From positions 1 through 41,674 of the forward strand of contig NZ_FQXE01000024.1 in NCBI RefSeq assembly GCF_900129885.1: a stretch of 41,674 nt of DNA, read 5' to 3'. How positions within the stretch are numbered: the first letter of the stretch is position 1; each line of letters opens with the position of its first letter. This stretch comes from Pollutimonas bauzanensis. Its GTDB lineage: Bacteria; Pseudomonadota; Gammaproteobacteria; Burkholderiales; Burkholderiaceae_B. Shown here one piece after another: positions 9,386 to 18,340 of this stretch. The notes beneath the pieces are model-generated. The model was not told where the DNA came from and did not search any database. It saw only the letters and a program-made list of their open reading frames with translations. Position numbers and translations under genes: made by a program.

Positions 9386-10075
9386 ATGTCGAACTCGACA
9401 CCTACGCCTGCCGCCTATCGGCTGGGACTGGTTGGGCGCAAAGTCGGCATGACCCGTATTTTCACCGAGGAAGGCGAGTCCATCCCGGTTACAGTACTGG
9501 ACGTGTCGAACAACCGCGTTACCCAAGTCAAGTCACCAGAAATCGATGGCTACGCGGCAGTGCAAGTTGCCTATGGCACACGGCGCGCTTCACGCGTGAC
9601 CAAGCCACAGGCAGGGCATTACGCCAAAGCCGGCGCTGAAGCCGGCAGTATCCTCAAAGAATTCCGTCTAGATCCCGCCAAGGCCGCTGAATTTACAGCA
9701 GGTTCTGTCGTGGCCGTCGAAAGCGTATTCGAAGCGGGGCAAAAAGTTGACGTCACTGGCACGACGATAGGTAAAGGCTTTGCCGGCACCATCAAGCGCC
9801 ATCACTTCAAGTCGCAACGTGCTTCGCACGGCAACTCGCGTTCGCACCGCGTTCCGGGTTCCATCGGTCAAGCACAAGATCCAGGTCGTGTGTTTCCGGG
9901 CAAGAAAATGTCGGGCCACCTTGGTGATGCGACCCGTACCGTTCAAAATCTAGACATCGTTCGCGTCGACGCGGAACGTGGCTTGCTGTTGGTCAAGGGC
10001 GCAGTCCCAGGCCACAAGAACAGCGACGTCATCGTGCGTCCCGCCATCAAGATGTCGGCCAAGAAAGGAGCCTAA
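9386..10075 (+). CDS. rplC: 50S ribosomal protein L3
   Basis: L3 is an early-assembly 50S protein near the peptidyl-transferase centre. The ATG at 9386 is chosen over one at 9320 because GGAGA (9376-9380) precedes it by 5 bases and L3 homology starts soon after ([16 protein letters not shown]). The product is 229 residues. The conserved central part with [19 protein letters not shown] and [19 protein letters not shown] is intact. It is the first gene of the resumed S10 cluster; rplD starts 2 bases after its stop. Confidence 0.98.
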   Translation: MSNSTPTPAAYRLGLVGRKVGMTRIFTEEGESIPVTVLDVSNNRVTQVKSPEIDGYAAVQVAYGTRRASRVTKPQAGHYAKAGAEAGSILKEFRLDPAKAAEFTAGSVVAVESVFEAGQKVDVTGTTIGKGFAGTIKRHHFKSQRASHGNSRSHRVPGSIGQAQDPGRVFPGKKMSGHLGDATRTVQNLDIVRVDAERGLLLVKGAVPGHKNSDVIVRPAIKMSAKKGA

Positions 10076-10077
10076 TC

Positions 10078-10698
10078 ATGGAACTCAAGCTCCTGAATGA
10101 CCAAGGTCAATCCGCAAGTACGTTCGCTGCTCCTGACACGATTTTCGGCCGCGACTTCAACGAAGCGCTGGTGCACCAGGTCGTCGTGGCTTTCCAGGCC
10201 AATGCGCGCAGTGGCAACCGCGCCCAGAAGGGTCGCGATACGGTCAAGCACAGCACTAAAAAGCCGTGGCGCCAAAAAGGCACCGGCCGTGCCCGTTCGG
10301 GTATGACATCCTCGCCTATCTGGCGTGGAGGTGGCCGTGCGTTCCCGAATTCGCCTGAAGAAAACTTCACGCATAAAGTCAACAAGAAAATGTATCGCGC
10401 CGGCATTCGCGCGATCCTTTCCCAGTTGGCTCGCGAAGACCGCATTTCCATCGTCGACACTTTTGTTCTTGATGCGCCCAAAACCAAATTGGCCGCGGAC
10501 AAGCTCAAGAGCATGGGCCTCGAATCGGTGCTGATCATTACCGACGTGCTCGACGAAAATCTGTACCTCGCAACACGCAATCTGCCGCATGTTGCCGTGG
10601 TTGAACCGCGTTATGCCGATCCGCTGTCGCTGATCCACTACAAGCAAGTGCTGATCACCAAGACGGCTATCGCTCAACTCGAGGAGATGTTGGGATGA
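10078..10698 (+). CDS. rplD: 50S ribosomal protein L4
   Basis: L4 is a 50S protein with a loop reaching the exit tunnel. In E. coli it is also the feedback repressor of the S10 operon. The 206-residue product has the tunnel loop [15 protein letters not shown] and the globular C-terminal half. AAAGGAG precedes the start. Its TGA overlaps the rplW ATG by four bases, indicating translational coupling. Whether L4 regulates this operon is open, because the usual leader upstream of rpsJ is now detached from it. Confidence 0.98.
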   Translation: MELKLLNDQGQSASTFAAPDTIFGRDFNEALVHQVVVAFQANARSGNRAQKGRDTVKHSTKKPWRQKGTGRARSGMTSSPIWRGGGRAFPNSPEENFTHKVNKKMYRAGIRAILSQLAREDRISIVDTFVLDAPKTKLAADKLKSMGLESVLIITDVLDENLYLATRNLPHVAVVEPRYADPLSLIHYKQVLITKTAIAQLEEMLG

Positions 10699-10991
10699 AA
10701 GCCGAACGCTTATTGCAAATAATCCTGGCTCCCATCGTGACTGAAAAAGCCACGTTCGTTGCCGAAAAAAATCAGCAAATCGCTTTTCGCGTCGCTGCCG
10801 ATGCAAGCAAGCCCGAAATCAAGGCTGCCGTTGAACTCTTGTTCAAGGTGGAAGTTGAGTCGGTGCAGGTCTTGAACCGCAAGGGCAAGGAAAAGCGCTT
10901 TGGCCGTTTCATGGGTCGCCGCCGTAACGAGCGCAAAGCATATGTTTCGCTCAAGCCCGGTCAGGAACTCGACTTTACGGAGGTGAATTAA
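10695..10991 (+). CDS. rplW: 50S ribosomal protein L23
   Basis: L23 sits at the tunnel exit and is the docking site for trigger factor and SRP. The 98-residue product has the standard opening around [18 protein letters not shown] and the basic segment [16 protein letters not shown]. It starts inside the stop of rplD (ATGA overlap), and its TAA is followed directly by the rplB ATG. Confidence 0.98.
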   Translation: MKAERLLQIILAPIVTEKATFVAEKNQQIAFRVAADASKPEIKAAVELLFKVEVESVQVLNRKGKEKRFGRFMGRRRNERKAYVSLKPGQELDFTEVN

Positions 10992-11819
10992 ATGGCACTC
11001 GTAAAAGTCAAGCCGACTTCGCCCGGTCGCCGCGGCATGATCAAGGTGGTAACGCCTGGTCTGCACAAAGGCGCCCCCTTCGAAGCTCTGCTCGAAAAAC
11101 AAACACGTGGTTCCGGCCGCAACAACAATGGCCACATCACTGTGCGCCATCGTGGCGGCGGTCACAAGCAGCATTACCGTCTGGTCGACTTCCGTCGCAA
11201 CAAAGACGGCATTCCTGCCAAAGTTGAACGCCTGGAATACGATCCCAACCGCACGGCGCACATTGCCTTGTTGTGCTATGCCGACGGCGAGCGCCGCTAC
11301 ATCATCGCTCCCCGCGGCCTGGAAGTAGGCGCAACGCTGTTGTCCGGCCTGGATGCTCCCATCCGCTCCGGCAATACGCTGCCCATCCGCAACATACCAG
11401 TGGGCTCCACCATACACTGCATCGAAATGCTTCCGGGCAAGGGTGCGCAAATGGCTCGCTCCGCCGGCGCTTCGGCTGTCCTGATGGCCCGCGAAGGTAC
11501 TTATGCCCAGGTGCGTCTGCGCTCTGGCGAAGTCCGCCGCGTCCACATCGATTGCCGCGCCACCATAGGCGAAGTCGGCAACGAAGAACACAGCTTGCGC
11601 CAGATCGGCAAAGCCGGCGCCATGCGCTGGCGTGGTGTGCGTCCTACGGTCCGTGGCGTTGCCATGAACCCGGTGGATCACCCGCACGGTGGTGGTGAAG
11701 GCCGCACTGGTGAAGGTCGCGAACCGGTTTCCCCATGGGGCACTCCGGCCAAGGGCTTCAGAACCCGTCGTAACAAGCGCACAGACAATATGATTGTCTC
11801 GCGCCGCAAGCGCAAGTAA
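10992..11819 (+). CDS. rplB: 50S ribosomal protein L2
   Basis: L2 is essential for subunit association and peptidyl transfer. The 275-residue product ends with the highly conserved region [18 protein letters not shown], which includes the functionally important histidine, and [25 protein letters not shown] lies inside the end of rplW and there is no gap between the genes. Confidence 0.99.
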   Translation: MALVKVKPTSPGRRGMIKVVTPGLHKGAPFEALLEKQTRGSGRNNNGHITVRHRGGGHKQHYRLVDFRRNKDGIPAKVERLEYDPNRTAHIALLCYADGERRYIIAPRGLEVGATLLSGLDAPIRSGNTLPIRNIPVGSTIHCIEMLPGKGAQMARSAGASAVLMAREGTYAQVRLRSGEVRRVHIDCRATIGEVGNEEHSLRQIGKAGAMRWRGVRPTVRGVAMNPVDHPHGGGEGRTGEGREPVSPWGTPAKGFRTRRNKRTDNMIVSRRKRK

Positions 11820-11831
11820 GGGGCGAACAAC

Positions 11832-12107
11832 ATGTCACGTTCGATCAAGAAAGGCCCATTCGTCGACGCGCATCTGATCAAGAAGATCGATGCCGCTGTC
11901 GAGGGCAAAGACAAAAAGCCGATCAAAACCTGGTCGCGCCGTTCCACCATCCTGCCCGAGTTCATTGGGCTGACGATTGCTGTGCACAATGGCCGCCAGC
12001 ACGTTCCCGTGTACGTCAACGAGAACATGGTCGGTCACAAGCTCGGCGAGTTCGCACTGACCCGTACGTTCAAGGGCCATGCTGCGGACAAAAAGTCCAA
12101 GAGGTAA
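11832..12107 (+). CDS. rpsS: 30S ribosomal protein S19
   Basis: S19 is a 30S head protein contacting S13 and the A-site finger. The 91-residue product is full length, from [19 protein letters not shown] to the basic tail [16 protein letters not shown] precedes the ATG. It stops just before rplV, whose ribosome-binding site lies in the last codons. Confidence 0.99.
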   Translation: MSRSIKKGPFVDAHLIKKIDAAVEGKDKKPIKTWSRRSTILPEFIGLTIAVHNGRQHVPVYVNENMVGHKLGEFALTRTFKGHAADKKSKR

Positions 12108-12110
12108 GTG

Positions 12111-12440
12111 ATGGAAACTACAGCTATTATCCGTGGAGTCCATATCTCGGCCCAGAAGACACGTATTGTTGCGGATCTGATCCGCGGCAAGTCGGTTGCC
12201 CAGGCGCTGAATATCCTGACTTTCACACCCAAGAAGGCCGCGGGTCTGCTCAAGAAAGCTCTTGAGTCCGCGATCGCCAACGCCGAGCACAACGACGGCG
12301 CCGACATCGATGAGCTTAAAGTCACTACGATTTATATTGACAAGGCTCAGTCGATGAAGCGCTTCTCCGCCCGTGCAAAAGGCCGCGGTAACCGCATCGA
12401 GAAGCAGACTTGCCACATTGTGGTCAAAGTCGGCGCTTAA
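12111..12440 (+). CDS. rplV: 50S ribosomal protein L22
   Basis: L22 lines the exit tunnel; its extended hairpin is a macrolide-resistance site. ATG 12111 is chosen over the GTG directly before it, since GAGGT (12101-12105) is 5 bases away and [18 protein letters not shown] is the usual opening. The product is 109 residues, with the beta-hairpin segment [15 protein letters not shown] intact. Confidence 0.97.
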   Translation: METTAIIRGVHISAQKTRIVADLIRGKSVAQALNILTFTPKKAAGLLKKALESAIANAEHNDGADIDELKVTTIYIDKAQSMKRFSARAKGRGNRIEKQTCHIVVKVGA

Positions 12441-12449
12441 GGAGTCACA

Positions 12450-13241
12450 ATGGGACAGAAAATACACCCGATTGGGTTCCGCCTCGCGGTTAACCGCAAC
12501 TGGACTTCGCGCTGGTATGCGGACGACAAGGCCTTTGGCGGCATGCTCGCCGAAGACATCCGTGTGCGCGAGTATCTGAAGAAAAAACTGAAAAGCGCTT
12601 CTGTCGGTCGCGTGATTATCGAGCGTCCTGCCAAGAATGCCCGCATTACCATTTACTCGGCTCGTCCGGGCGTGGTGATCGGCAAGCGCGGCGAAGACAT
12701 CGAAAACCTCAAGTCCGATCTGCAACGCTTGATGGGCGTGCCTGTGCACGTCAATATCGAAGAAATCCGCAAGCCCGAAACCGATGCCCAGCTTGTCGCC
12801 GACTCGATCGCCCAGCAGCTCGAAAAACGCATTATGTTCCGCCGCGCCATGAAACGCGCCATGCAGAATGCAATGCGTCTTGGTGCCCAAGGCATCAAGA
12901 TCATGAGCGCAGGACGTTTGAATGGCATCGAAATTGCCCGTACCGAATGGTATCGCGAAGGCCGTGTGCCACTGCACACCCTGCGCGCCAACATCGACTA
13001 CGGCACTGCCGAAGCCCAAACAACCTACGGCATCATCGGCATCAAAGTCTGGGTCTACAAGGGCGACATGTTGCCTAACGGCGAAATGCCCCCCGAGACC
13101 GCGGCTCCCCGTGATGAAGAGCGTCGTCCGCGTCGTGCGCCTCGTGGCGACCGTCCAGACAGCCGTCGTCCCGCTGGTGCTCCCGGACGTGGTCGCGGCC
13201 CTCGCAAGCCAGACGCCGCGCCGGCGCCTGAAGGAGAATAA
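12450..13241 (+). CDS. rpsC: 30S ribosomal protein S3
   Basis: S3 is a 30S protein at the mRNA entry tunnel with helicase activity. The KH domain motif [14 protein letters not shown] is present (about residues 72-85), as is the conserved C-terminal half. The last ~40 residues form an Arg/Pro-rich tail ([17 protein letters not shown]), longer than in E. coli S3 (233 residues) and common in betaproteobacteria. GGAGTC precedes the ATG. The product is 263 residues. Confidence 0.99.
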   Translation: MGQKIHPIGFRLAVNRNWTSRWYADDKAFGGMLAEDIRVREYLKKKLKSASVGRVIIERPAKNARITIYSARPGVVIGKRGEDIENLKSDLQRLMGVPVHVNIEEIRKPETDAQLVADSIAQQLEKRIMFRRAMKRAMQNAMRLGAQGIKIMSAGRLNGIEIARTEWYREGRVPLHTLRANIDYGTAEAQTTYGIIGIKVWVYKGDMLPNGEMPPETAAPRDEERRPRRAPRGDRPDSRRPAGAPGRGRGPRKPDAAPAPEGE

Positions 13242-13243
13242 CC

Positions 13244-13660
<417 letters not shown>

Positions 13661-13669
13661 GGAGACCTC

Positions 13670-13861
13670 ATGAAAGCCAGCGAACTCCGTTCCAAAGACG
13701 CCACCGAGCTCGGTAAAGAGCTCGAGAGCCTGCTGAGAGCACAATTCAACCTGCGTATGCAGCGTGCTACCCAGCAGCTTTCCAACACCAGTCAAATTGG
13801 CAAAGTCCGCCGCGATATCGCGCGCGTCCGCACCATCATGACTGAGACCGCAGGAAAGTAA
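13670..13861 (+). CDS. rpmC: 50S ribosomal protein L29
   Basis: L29 is a small two-helix protein at the tunnel exit beside L23. The 63-residue product has the typical [18 protein letters not shown] start and [16 protein letters not shown] end. GGAGA precedes the ATG, and its stop is one base from the rpsQ start. Confidence 0.98.
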   Translation: MKASELRSKDATELGKELESLLRAQFNLRMQRATQQLSNTSQIGKVRRDIARVRTIMTETAGK

Positions 13862-13862
13862 G

Positions 13863-14144
13863 ATGAGCGAAACTCAAAACACCCAGCCAGCCAAGCGCCA
13901 ACGTACCCTCGTTGGCCGGGTTGTGAGCAACAAGATGGACAAGACTGTCGTGGTCAGCGTTGAGCGCCGCGTCAAGCATCCCGTCTTGGGCAAGATCGTC
14001 ATGCGCTCGAACAAGTACAAGGCGCATGACGAGACGAACCAGTACAACGAAGGTGACATGGTCGAAATCGCGGAGGGTCGTCCGATCTCCCGCGACAAGT
14101 CATGGACTGTCGTGCGTTTGCTCGAAGCCTCGCGCGCCATCTGA
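13863..14144 (+). CDS. rpsQ: 30S ribosomal protein S17
   Basis: S17 is an early 16S rRNA 5'-domain binding protein. The 93-residue product has the OB-fold sequence [20 protein letters not shown] and the later [14 protein letters not shown] segment. It is the last gene of the S10 cluster here. A strong terminator follows, and rplN-rplX of the spc operon do not come next. Confidence 0.98.
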   Translation: MSETQNTQPAKRQRTLVGRVVSNKMDKTVVVSVERRVKHPVLGKIVMRSNKYKAHDETNQYNEGDMVEIAEGRPISRDKSWTVVRLLEASRAI

Positions 14145-14160
14145 AGTCAGATAGGCCGGA

Positions 14161-14198
14161 AAATCCCTACACGCAGATAATGCGGTAGGGATTTTTTT
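14161..14198 (+). terminator. Intrinsic terminator after rpsQ
   Basis: AAATCCCTAC (14161-14170) pairs perfectly with GTAGGGATTT (14185-14194). Inside it, CGCA/TGCG adds four pairs around a GATAA loop with one unpaired A. The stem runs into seven T (14192-14198). This ends the ribosomal-protein operon. Confidence 0.93.
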
Positions 14199-14243
14199 AC
14201 GTCCCGCCATCTTGAAATGATATGCCCCTAGCTGGAAAGTGTA

Positions 14244-14272
14244 TTTCTACTAGTCTCCCGTGTTTGTATAGT
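14244..14272 (+). promoter_or_regulatory. Candidate promoter of the TctC/CoA-transferase cluster
   Basis: TATAGT (14267-14272) is a good -10 box; TTTCTA, 17 bases upstream, is a weak -35, so an activator may be needed. The LysR regulator encoded at the other end of the cluster is a natural candidate. Confidence 0.4.
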
Positions 14273-14284
14273 ATGGCGATACCA

Positions 14285-14301
14285 GCTCTCGCCACGAGAG
14301 C
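14285..14301 (+). promoter_or_regulatory. 5' leader hairpin before the TctC gene
   Basis: GCTCTCG (14285-14291) and CGAGAGC (14295-14301) pair perfectly around a 3-base loop. If transcription starts near 14279, the message begins with this hairpin, which could protect the 5' end. The AGGAG at 14311-14315 stays free. Confidence 0.45.
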
Positions 14302-14323
14302 GACGACCAAAGGAGACTATCAA

Positions 14324-15295
14324 ATGCAATCCCCCAATAACCGCCGCCGCGTGCTGCAGGCGCTTGCGCTGGGCACCGCCCTGCTCGCCTGTTCCGCAAG
14401 CCGCGCCGAGAACCCGGCGGTGCGCCTGGTCGTGATCGTCGCGCCGGGCGGCAGCGCCGATGCATTGGCGAGAATGGTGGCGGACAAGGTCGGCCAGCGC
14501 CTGCAGACGACATTCATTGTCGAGAACAAGCCGGGCGCCGGCGGCAACATTGCCGCCCAGTCGGTGGCCCGCGCCGCGCCCGACGGCAACAACCTTCTGG
14601 TGACGGCGAACAATCACACCATCAACCCGTCGCTGTTTCGCAATGCGGGCTACAAGATAGAGGATCTCGCGCCGGTGGCCCAGCTGATGCAGGGCCCGTC
14701 GGTAATCGTCGTGCCCAACGATTCCAAGTACCGGACGCTGGAGGCGCTCATAGCCGACGCGAAAAAGAATCCGGGCACGGTCAGCTACGGCAGCGCCGGC
14801 ATAGGCACGCCCAGCCATATCGCCGGCGAAATGCTGGCCACGGCGGCCGGCGTCAAACTCGTCCATGTGCCCTATCGGGGTTCGGGGCTGTCCCTGAACG
14901 ACGTTGCCGGCGGCCAGATCCCGGTGGTCATTGCCAGCCTGGTGGCGGCGATGCCGCTGGTCAAGGCGGGCAAGGTCAAGGCGCTGGCGGTCACCTCCAA
15001 AGAGCGCTGGCCCGTCACTCCGGAAATCCCGGCCGCATCGGAGTCCGGCCTGCCGGGTTACGAACACATCACCTGGCTGGGCCTGTTTGCGCCCAAGGGG
15101 ACGCCGGCCGCGCGGGTATCCGAACTCAATGCGGCGACCCGGGCGGCGCTTTCGGAGCCGGACATGAAAGAGAGGGTGAAGACGCTAGGCGGCACGGTAG
15201 GGACTATGGATGTGGCCGCGTTCACGGCGTTTGTCGATTCGGATTACACCGCCTCCAGGAAATTGGTGGAAACCTTGGGCATGCGCGCCGATTGA
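14324..15295 (+). CDS. Tripartite tricarboxylate transporter substrate-binding protein (TctC/Bug family)
   Basis: This is a periplasmic binding protein of the Bug family, very numerous in Bordetella and relatives, that captures carboxylates and similar small acids. ATG 14324 is chosen because AGGAG lies 8 bases upstream and the result starts with a signal peptide (NRRR then VLQALALGTALLA). A cut near SRA-ENP is likely; an LLAC tetrapeptide could instead act as a weak lipobox. Family landmarks are VAPGGSADALARMVA, ENKPGAGGNIA and YGSAGIGTPSHIAGEM. The product is 323 residues. No TctAB membrane genes are adjacent, as is common for these orphan binding proteins. Neighbouring acyl-CoA genes suggest an organic-acid ligand. 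Confidence 0.9.
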   Translation: MQSPNNRRRVLQALALGTALLACSASRAENPAVRLVVIVAPGGSADALARMVADKVGQRLQTTFIVENKPGAGGNIAAQSVARAAPDGNNLLVTANNHTINPSLFRNAGYKIEDLAPVAQLMQGPSVIVVPNDSKYRTLEALIADAKKNPGTVSYGSAGIGTPSHIAGEMLATAAGVKLVHVPYRGSGLSLNDVAGGQIPVVIASLVAAMPLVKAGKVKALAVTSKERWPVTPEIPAASESGLPGYEHITWLGLFAPKGTPAARVSELNAATRAALSEPDMKERVKTLGGTVGTMDVAAFTAFVDSDYTASRKLVETLGMRAD

Positions 15296-15328
15296 CGGCG
15301 CCGGCCAACCCCTTATGCGAGGTATTGA

Positions 15329-16588
15329 ATGAAGCACCTTCCTATTCCGGCTGGCGCGCCAGCCGGCGCGACCCCGCAGGGCGCCGCGCCCCGCCGCCAG
15401 CCGCTGGCCGCCATGCGGGTGATAGACCTCACCCAGGTGATGGCCGGCCCTTATTGCTCCATGCTGCTGGCCGATATGGGCGCCGACGTCGTCAAAGTCG
15501 AGCCCCCGGTGACCGGAGACCAGACACGCGGCGCGATGGGATTCAAGCTGAAAGGCAATGACAGCCTGGGCTTCCTGAACCTGAACCGCAACAAGCGCAG
15601 CATCGTCCTGAACCTGAAGACCGATGCCGGCCGGGAGGTCTTGCTGCGCCTGGTGAAAGACGCCGATGTGCTGATCGAGAACTTCCGGCCTGGCGTCATG
15701 AAGCGGCTCGGGCTGGACTACGAAACGCTTGCCGGGCTGAACCCGGGATTGGTGTACGCCAGCATTTCGGGCTTTGGCCAGACCGGCCCGCTATCGCAGC
15801 GCCCGGGCTACGACCTGATGGCCCAGGCGATGTCGGGCATCATGAGCGTGACGGGGCATCCCGGCGGCCCGCCCGTCAAGGCGGGCGTCCCCGTGGGCGA
15901 CATAGGCTGCGCGCTGTTCACCTCGTATGCCATTCTGTCGGCATATATCGGCAAGCAGGCCGGCGGGTCGGGCCAGTATATCGATGCCTCGCTGATGGAT
16001 ACCGCGATGGCGTTTTCGGTATGGGATATCTCCGAATATTGGGGCACGGGGAAGATCCCCACGCCGGTGGGCACCGCCAACCGCATGAGCGCGCCATACC
16101 AGGCCGTGCAGGCCAGCGACGGCTATTTCGTCATGGGCGCCACCAACAACAAACTGTGGAAACTGCTGTGCGAAGTGATGGATCGCGCCGAGCTGCTCGG
16201 CGACGAGCGCTTCAAGGATATCTCGGCGCGGCTGGCCAATCGCGAAGTCCTGATCGAGGAACTTGAAAAGACCTTTGTTACCCGGACGCGCCAGGAATGG
16301 ACCGATACGCTGGTGGCCGCCGGCATTCCGGCCAGCCCCATGCAGTCGTATCCGGAAGCGTTTCAAAGCGATCATGCCGTCCACAGGGAAATGCGCATCG
16401 ACATCGATCATCCGGTGGAGGGCAAGATTCCGAATATCGGTTTTGCGGTCAAGCTGTCGGGCACGCCCGGGCAGGTCCGCATGCCGCCGCCGCTGCTCGG
16501 CGAACATACACAGGCCATTCTGGCCGAAATCGGCATAGACGGCGCCGAGCTTTCAACGCTGACCGAAGCAGGAGCATTCTCATCATGA
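15329..16588 (+). CDS. CaiB/BaiF-type class III CoA-transferase
   Basis: This enzyme moves CoA between organic acids (formyl-CoA transferase/carnitine CoA-transferase fold). The family opening VIDLTQVMAGPYCSMLLADM is at about residues 31-50, and the likely catalytic Asp is Asp162 in RPGYDLMAQ. Segment VKVEPPVTGDQTR contacts CoA in relatives. About 28 Ala/Pro-rich residues precede the conserved start; no better ribosome-binding site exists at the internal ATG 15413, so the longer start is kept. The stop overlaps the hydratase start by four bases. Acid substrates are unknown. Confidence 0.9.
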   Translation: MKHLPIPAGAPAGATPQGAAPRRQPLAAMRVIDLTQVMAGPYCSMLLADMGADVVKVEPPVTGDQTRGAMGFKLKGNDSLGFLNLNRNKRSIVLNLKTDAGREVLLRLVKDADVLIENFRPGVMKRLGLDYETLAGLNPGLVYASISGFGQTGPLSQRPGYDLMAQAMSGIMSVTGHPGGPPVKAGVPVGDIGCALFTSYAILSAYIGKQAGGSGQYIDASLMDTAMAFSVWDISEYWGTGKIPTPVGTANRMSAPYQAVQASDGYFVMGATNNKLWKLLCEVMDRAELLGDERFKDISARLANREVLIEELEKTFVTRTRQEWTDTLVAAGIPASPMQSYPEAFQSDHAVHREMRIDIDHPVEGKIPNIGFAVKLSGTPGQVRMPPPLLGEHTQAILAEIGIDGAELSTLTEAGAFSS

Positions 16589-17361
16589 GCGAAGGCAACG
16601 TTACACTATCCATCAGTGGCGGCGTGGCGTCGGTGCTGTTCGACCGGCCCGAGGCGCGCAACGCCATGACCTGGCGCATGTACGACCAGCTCGCCGAAAT
16701 CTGCGGCGTGCTGCAAGCCCATCCCGGCGTGCGCGTGGCAACCTTCCGGGGCGCGGGAGGGCGGGCTTTCGTGGCCGGCACCGATATCGAGCAATTCCGC
16801 GAATTCGCATCCGGGGAAGACGGCGTACGCTACGAGGAAACCATCGAGAGCCGCATCACGCAGCTCGAAAGCCTGCCGTTTCCCACTGTCGCCGTGATCG
16901 ACGGTTACGCCATGGGCGGAGGGCTGGCCATAGCCGCCGTCTGCGACTTCCGTATCGCCACGCCGCAGGCCAGCTTCGGCGCGCCCATTGCGCGTACCCT
17001 GGGCAATTGCCTTTCAAGCGCCAATACCGCGCGCATCGTGGCTGGCTTCGGCGCGAGCCGCGCCAAGCGCATGCTGATGCTAGCGCAGACCATAGCCGCG
17101 GCCGAAGCCTGCGATTGCGGCTTCGTGCATTTGATCAGCGACCCTGCCGAACTGGACGCCAAGGTCCTGGAGCTATGCGAAAGACTGGCCAGCAACGCGC
17201 CGCTGACGATGCAGGTTGCGAAAGAAACCATACGGCGCCTGGTCGCGCACGGCTTGCCATCCAATGACGACCTGGTGCGCATATGCTATGGCAGCCGCGA
17301 CTTCAAGATAGGCGTGGAAGCATTCCTGGAAAAGAAGACGCCTACCTGGACGGGAGCCTGA
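16585..17361 (+). CDS. Enoyl-CoA hydratase/isomerase family protein
   Basis: This crotonase-fold enzyme presumably acts on the CoA ester made by the upstream CoA-transferase. Oxyanion-hole elements are present: AGTDI (64-68) and GYAMGGGLA (107-115). In classical hydratases a catalytic Glu sits in the FGxPE segment; here that segment reads FGAPI (131-135), so the Glu is replaced by Ile. It may therefore be an isomerase, hydrolase or lyase rather than a true hydratase. The start overlaps the previous stop (ATGA), with AGGAG 10 bases upstream. The product is 258 residues. LysR follows convergently after 36 bases, with no obvious terminator. Confidence 0.88.
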   Translation: MSEGNVTLSISGGVASVLFDRPEARNAMTWRMYDQLAEICGVLQAHPGVRVATFRGAGGRAFVAGTDIEQFREFASGEDGVRYEETIESRITQLESLPFPTVAVIDGYAMGGGLAIAAVCDFRIATPQASFGAPIARTLGNCLSSANTARIVAGFGASRAKRMLMLAQTIAAAEACDCGFVHLISDPAELDAKVLELCERLASNAPLTMQVAKETIRRLVAHGLPSNDDLVRICYGSRDFKIGVEAFLEKKTPTWTGA

Positions 17362-17397
17362 TCCGGCATATTCCGCGGCGCCCCATGCGCCCGCGCT

Positions 17398-18318
17398 TCA
17401 GATGGGCCGCGCGCCCTGCCAGCCGCCACTGTGCAGCAGTCGATGGAAAACCGCCAGCAGCGTCTCCTGCACCGCCAGCAGCGGCGGTTCCTTGGGCGCT
17501 TCCGTGGCGCGGCAAAGGGCTAGGGTGCGGCTGAGAGTAGGCTCGATCAGCAAGGCGGGCACAGTGCCTTTCATATCGGGGCAGGAATGCAGCGCCGACA
17601 GCGGCAGGACGGTGGCGCCTATTCCGGCCTGGGCCAGCCGTATCATGGTCGCGGGGGAAGAGCACTCCGCCACGACATTGAGTTCGATATCCAGGGCGCT
17701 GCAGGCGCGCTCCAGATTGGTGCGCACCGAATTCGGAACCGCGGGCAGCACGACAGGCTGCCGGTGCAGCGTCCTGAGGCGGCGTTCCTTGGCCGTCCAG
17801 CCGGCAGCCGCATCGATGACATAGAAATCCTCGACCAGGACGGGAAGGGCATCGATGCCGCGCGGCACCTGCTCGACATACAGCAGGGCCAGGTCGAGCC
17901 GCCGGTTCACCAATAGTTCGGCCAGGTGCGAGCTGGGGTATTCGATCATGCACAGCATGATCCCCGGGTAGCGCTTGCGCAGCGCGCCCACGAAGTCGAC
18001 CGACAGCATCTGGGCCACGCTGACCGGCACTCCCAGCGTCACATGGCCCTGCACTTTGCCCTCGGCGCCGCGGCCGATGAGCTTGAGGCCGTTGATCTGG
18101 ATCAGCGCGCCGCGCGCCTGCCGGTAAAAGCGCAAGCCTCGCTCGGTCGGGACCACGCCTTGCGAGCTGCGGGTGAAAAGCTGGCAGCCGACTTCCTTTT
18201 CGAGGCGGGCGATATGCAGGCTGAACGCGGACTGCGCGATATGCATGGCGTACGCCGCCTTGGACAGGCTGCCGAGCTCCACGGCCTTGATGAAATACTC
18301 GAGCTGTTTCAATTCCAT
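17398..18318 (-). CDS. LysR-family transcriptional regulator
   Basis: The winged-helix DNA-binding domain occupies the N-terminus (LEYFIKAVELGSLSKAAYAM, then SQGVVPTERG), followed by a ligand-binding domain to residue 306. The start at 18318 gives the standard MELKQLEYF opening; an ATG further upstream at 18378 would run into the fadD coding end. It lies 22 bases downstream of fadD on the same strand and is convergent with the CoA-transferase cluster. It may control that cluster, fadD or itself; sequence alone does not decide. The effector is unknown. Confidence 0.9.
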   Translation of the reverse strand: MELKQLEYFIKAVELGSLSKAAYAMHIAQSAFSLHIARLEKEVGCQLFTRSSQGVVPTERGLRFYRQARGALIQINGLKLIGRGAEGKVQGHVTLGVPVSVAQMLSVDFVGALRKRYPGIMLCMIEYPSSHLAELLVNRRLDLALLYVEQVPRGIDALPVLVEDFYVIDAAAGWTAKERRLRTLHRQPVVLPAVPNSVRTNLERACSALDIELNVVAECSSPATMIRLAQAGIGATVLPLSALHSCPDMKGTVPALLIEPTLSRTLALCRATEAPKEPPLLAVQETLLAVFHRLLHSGGWQGARPI

Positions 18319-18340
18319 GGAATGCGATAGTCCCGGACCA

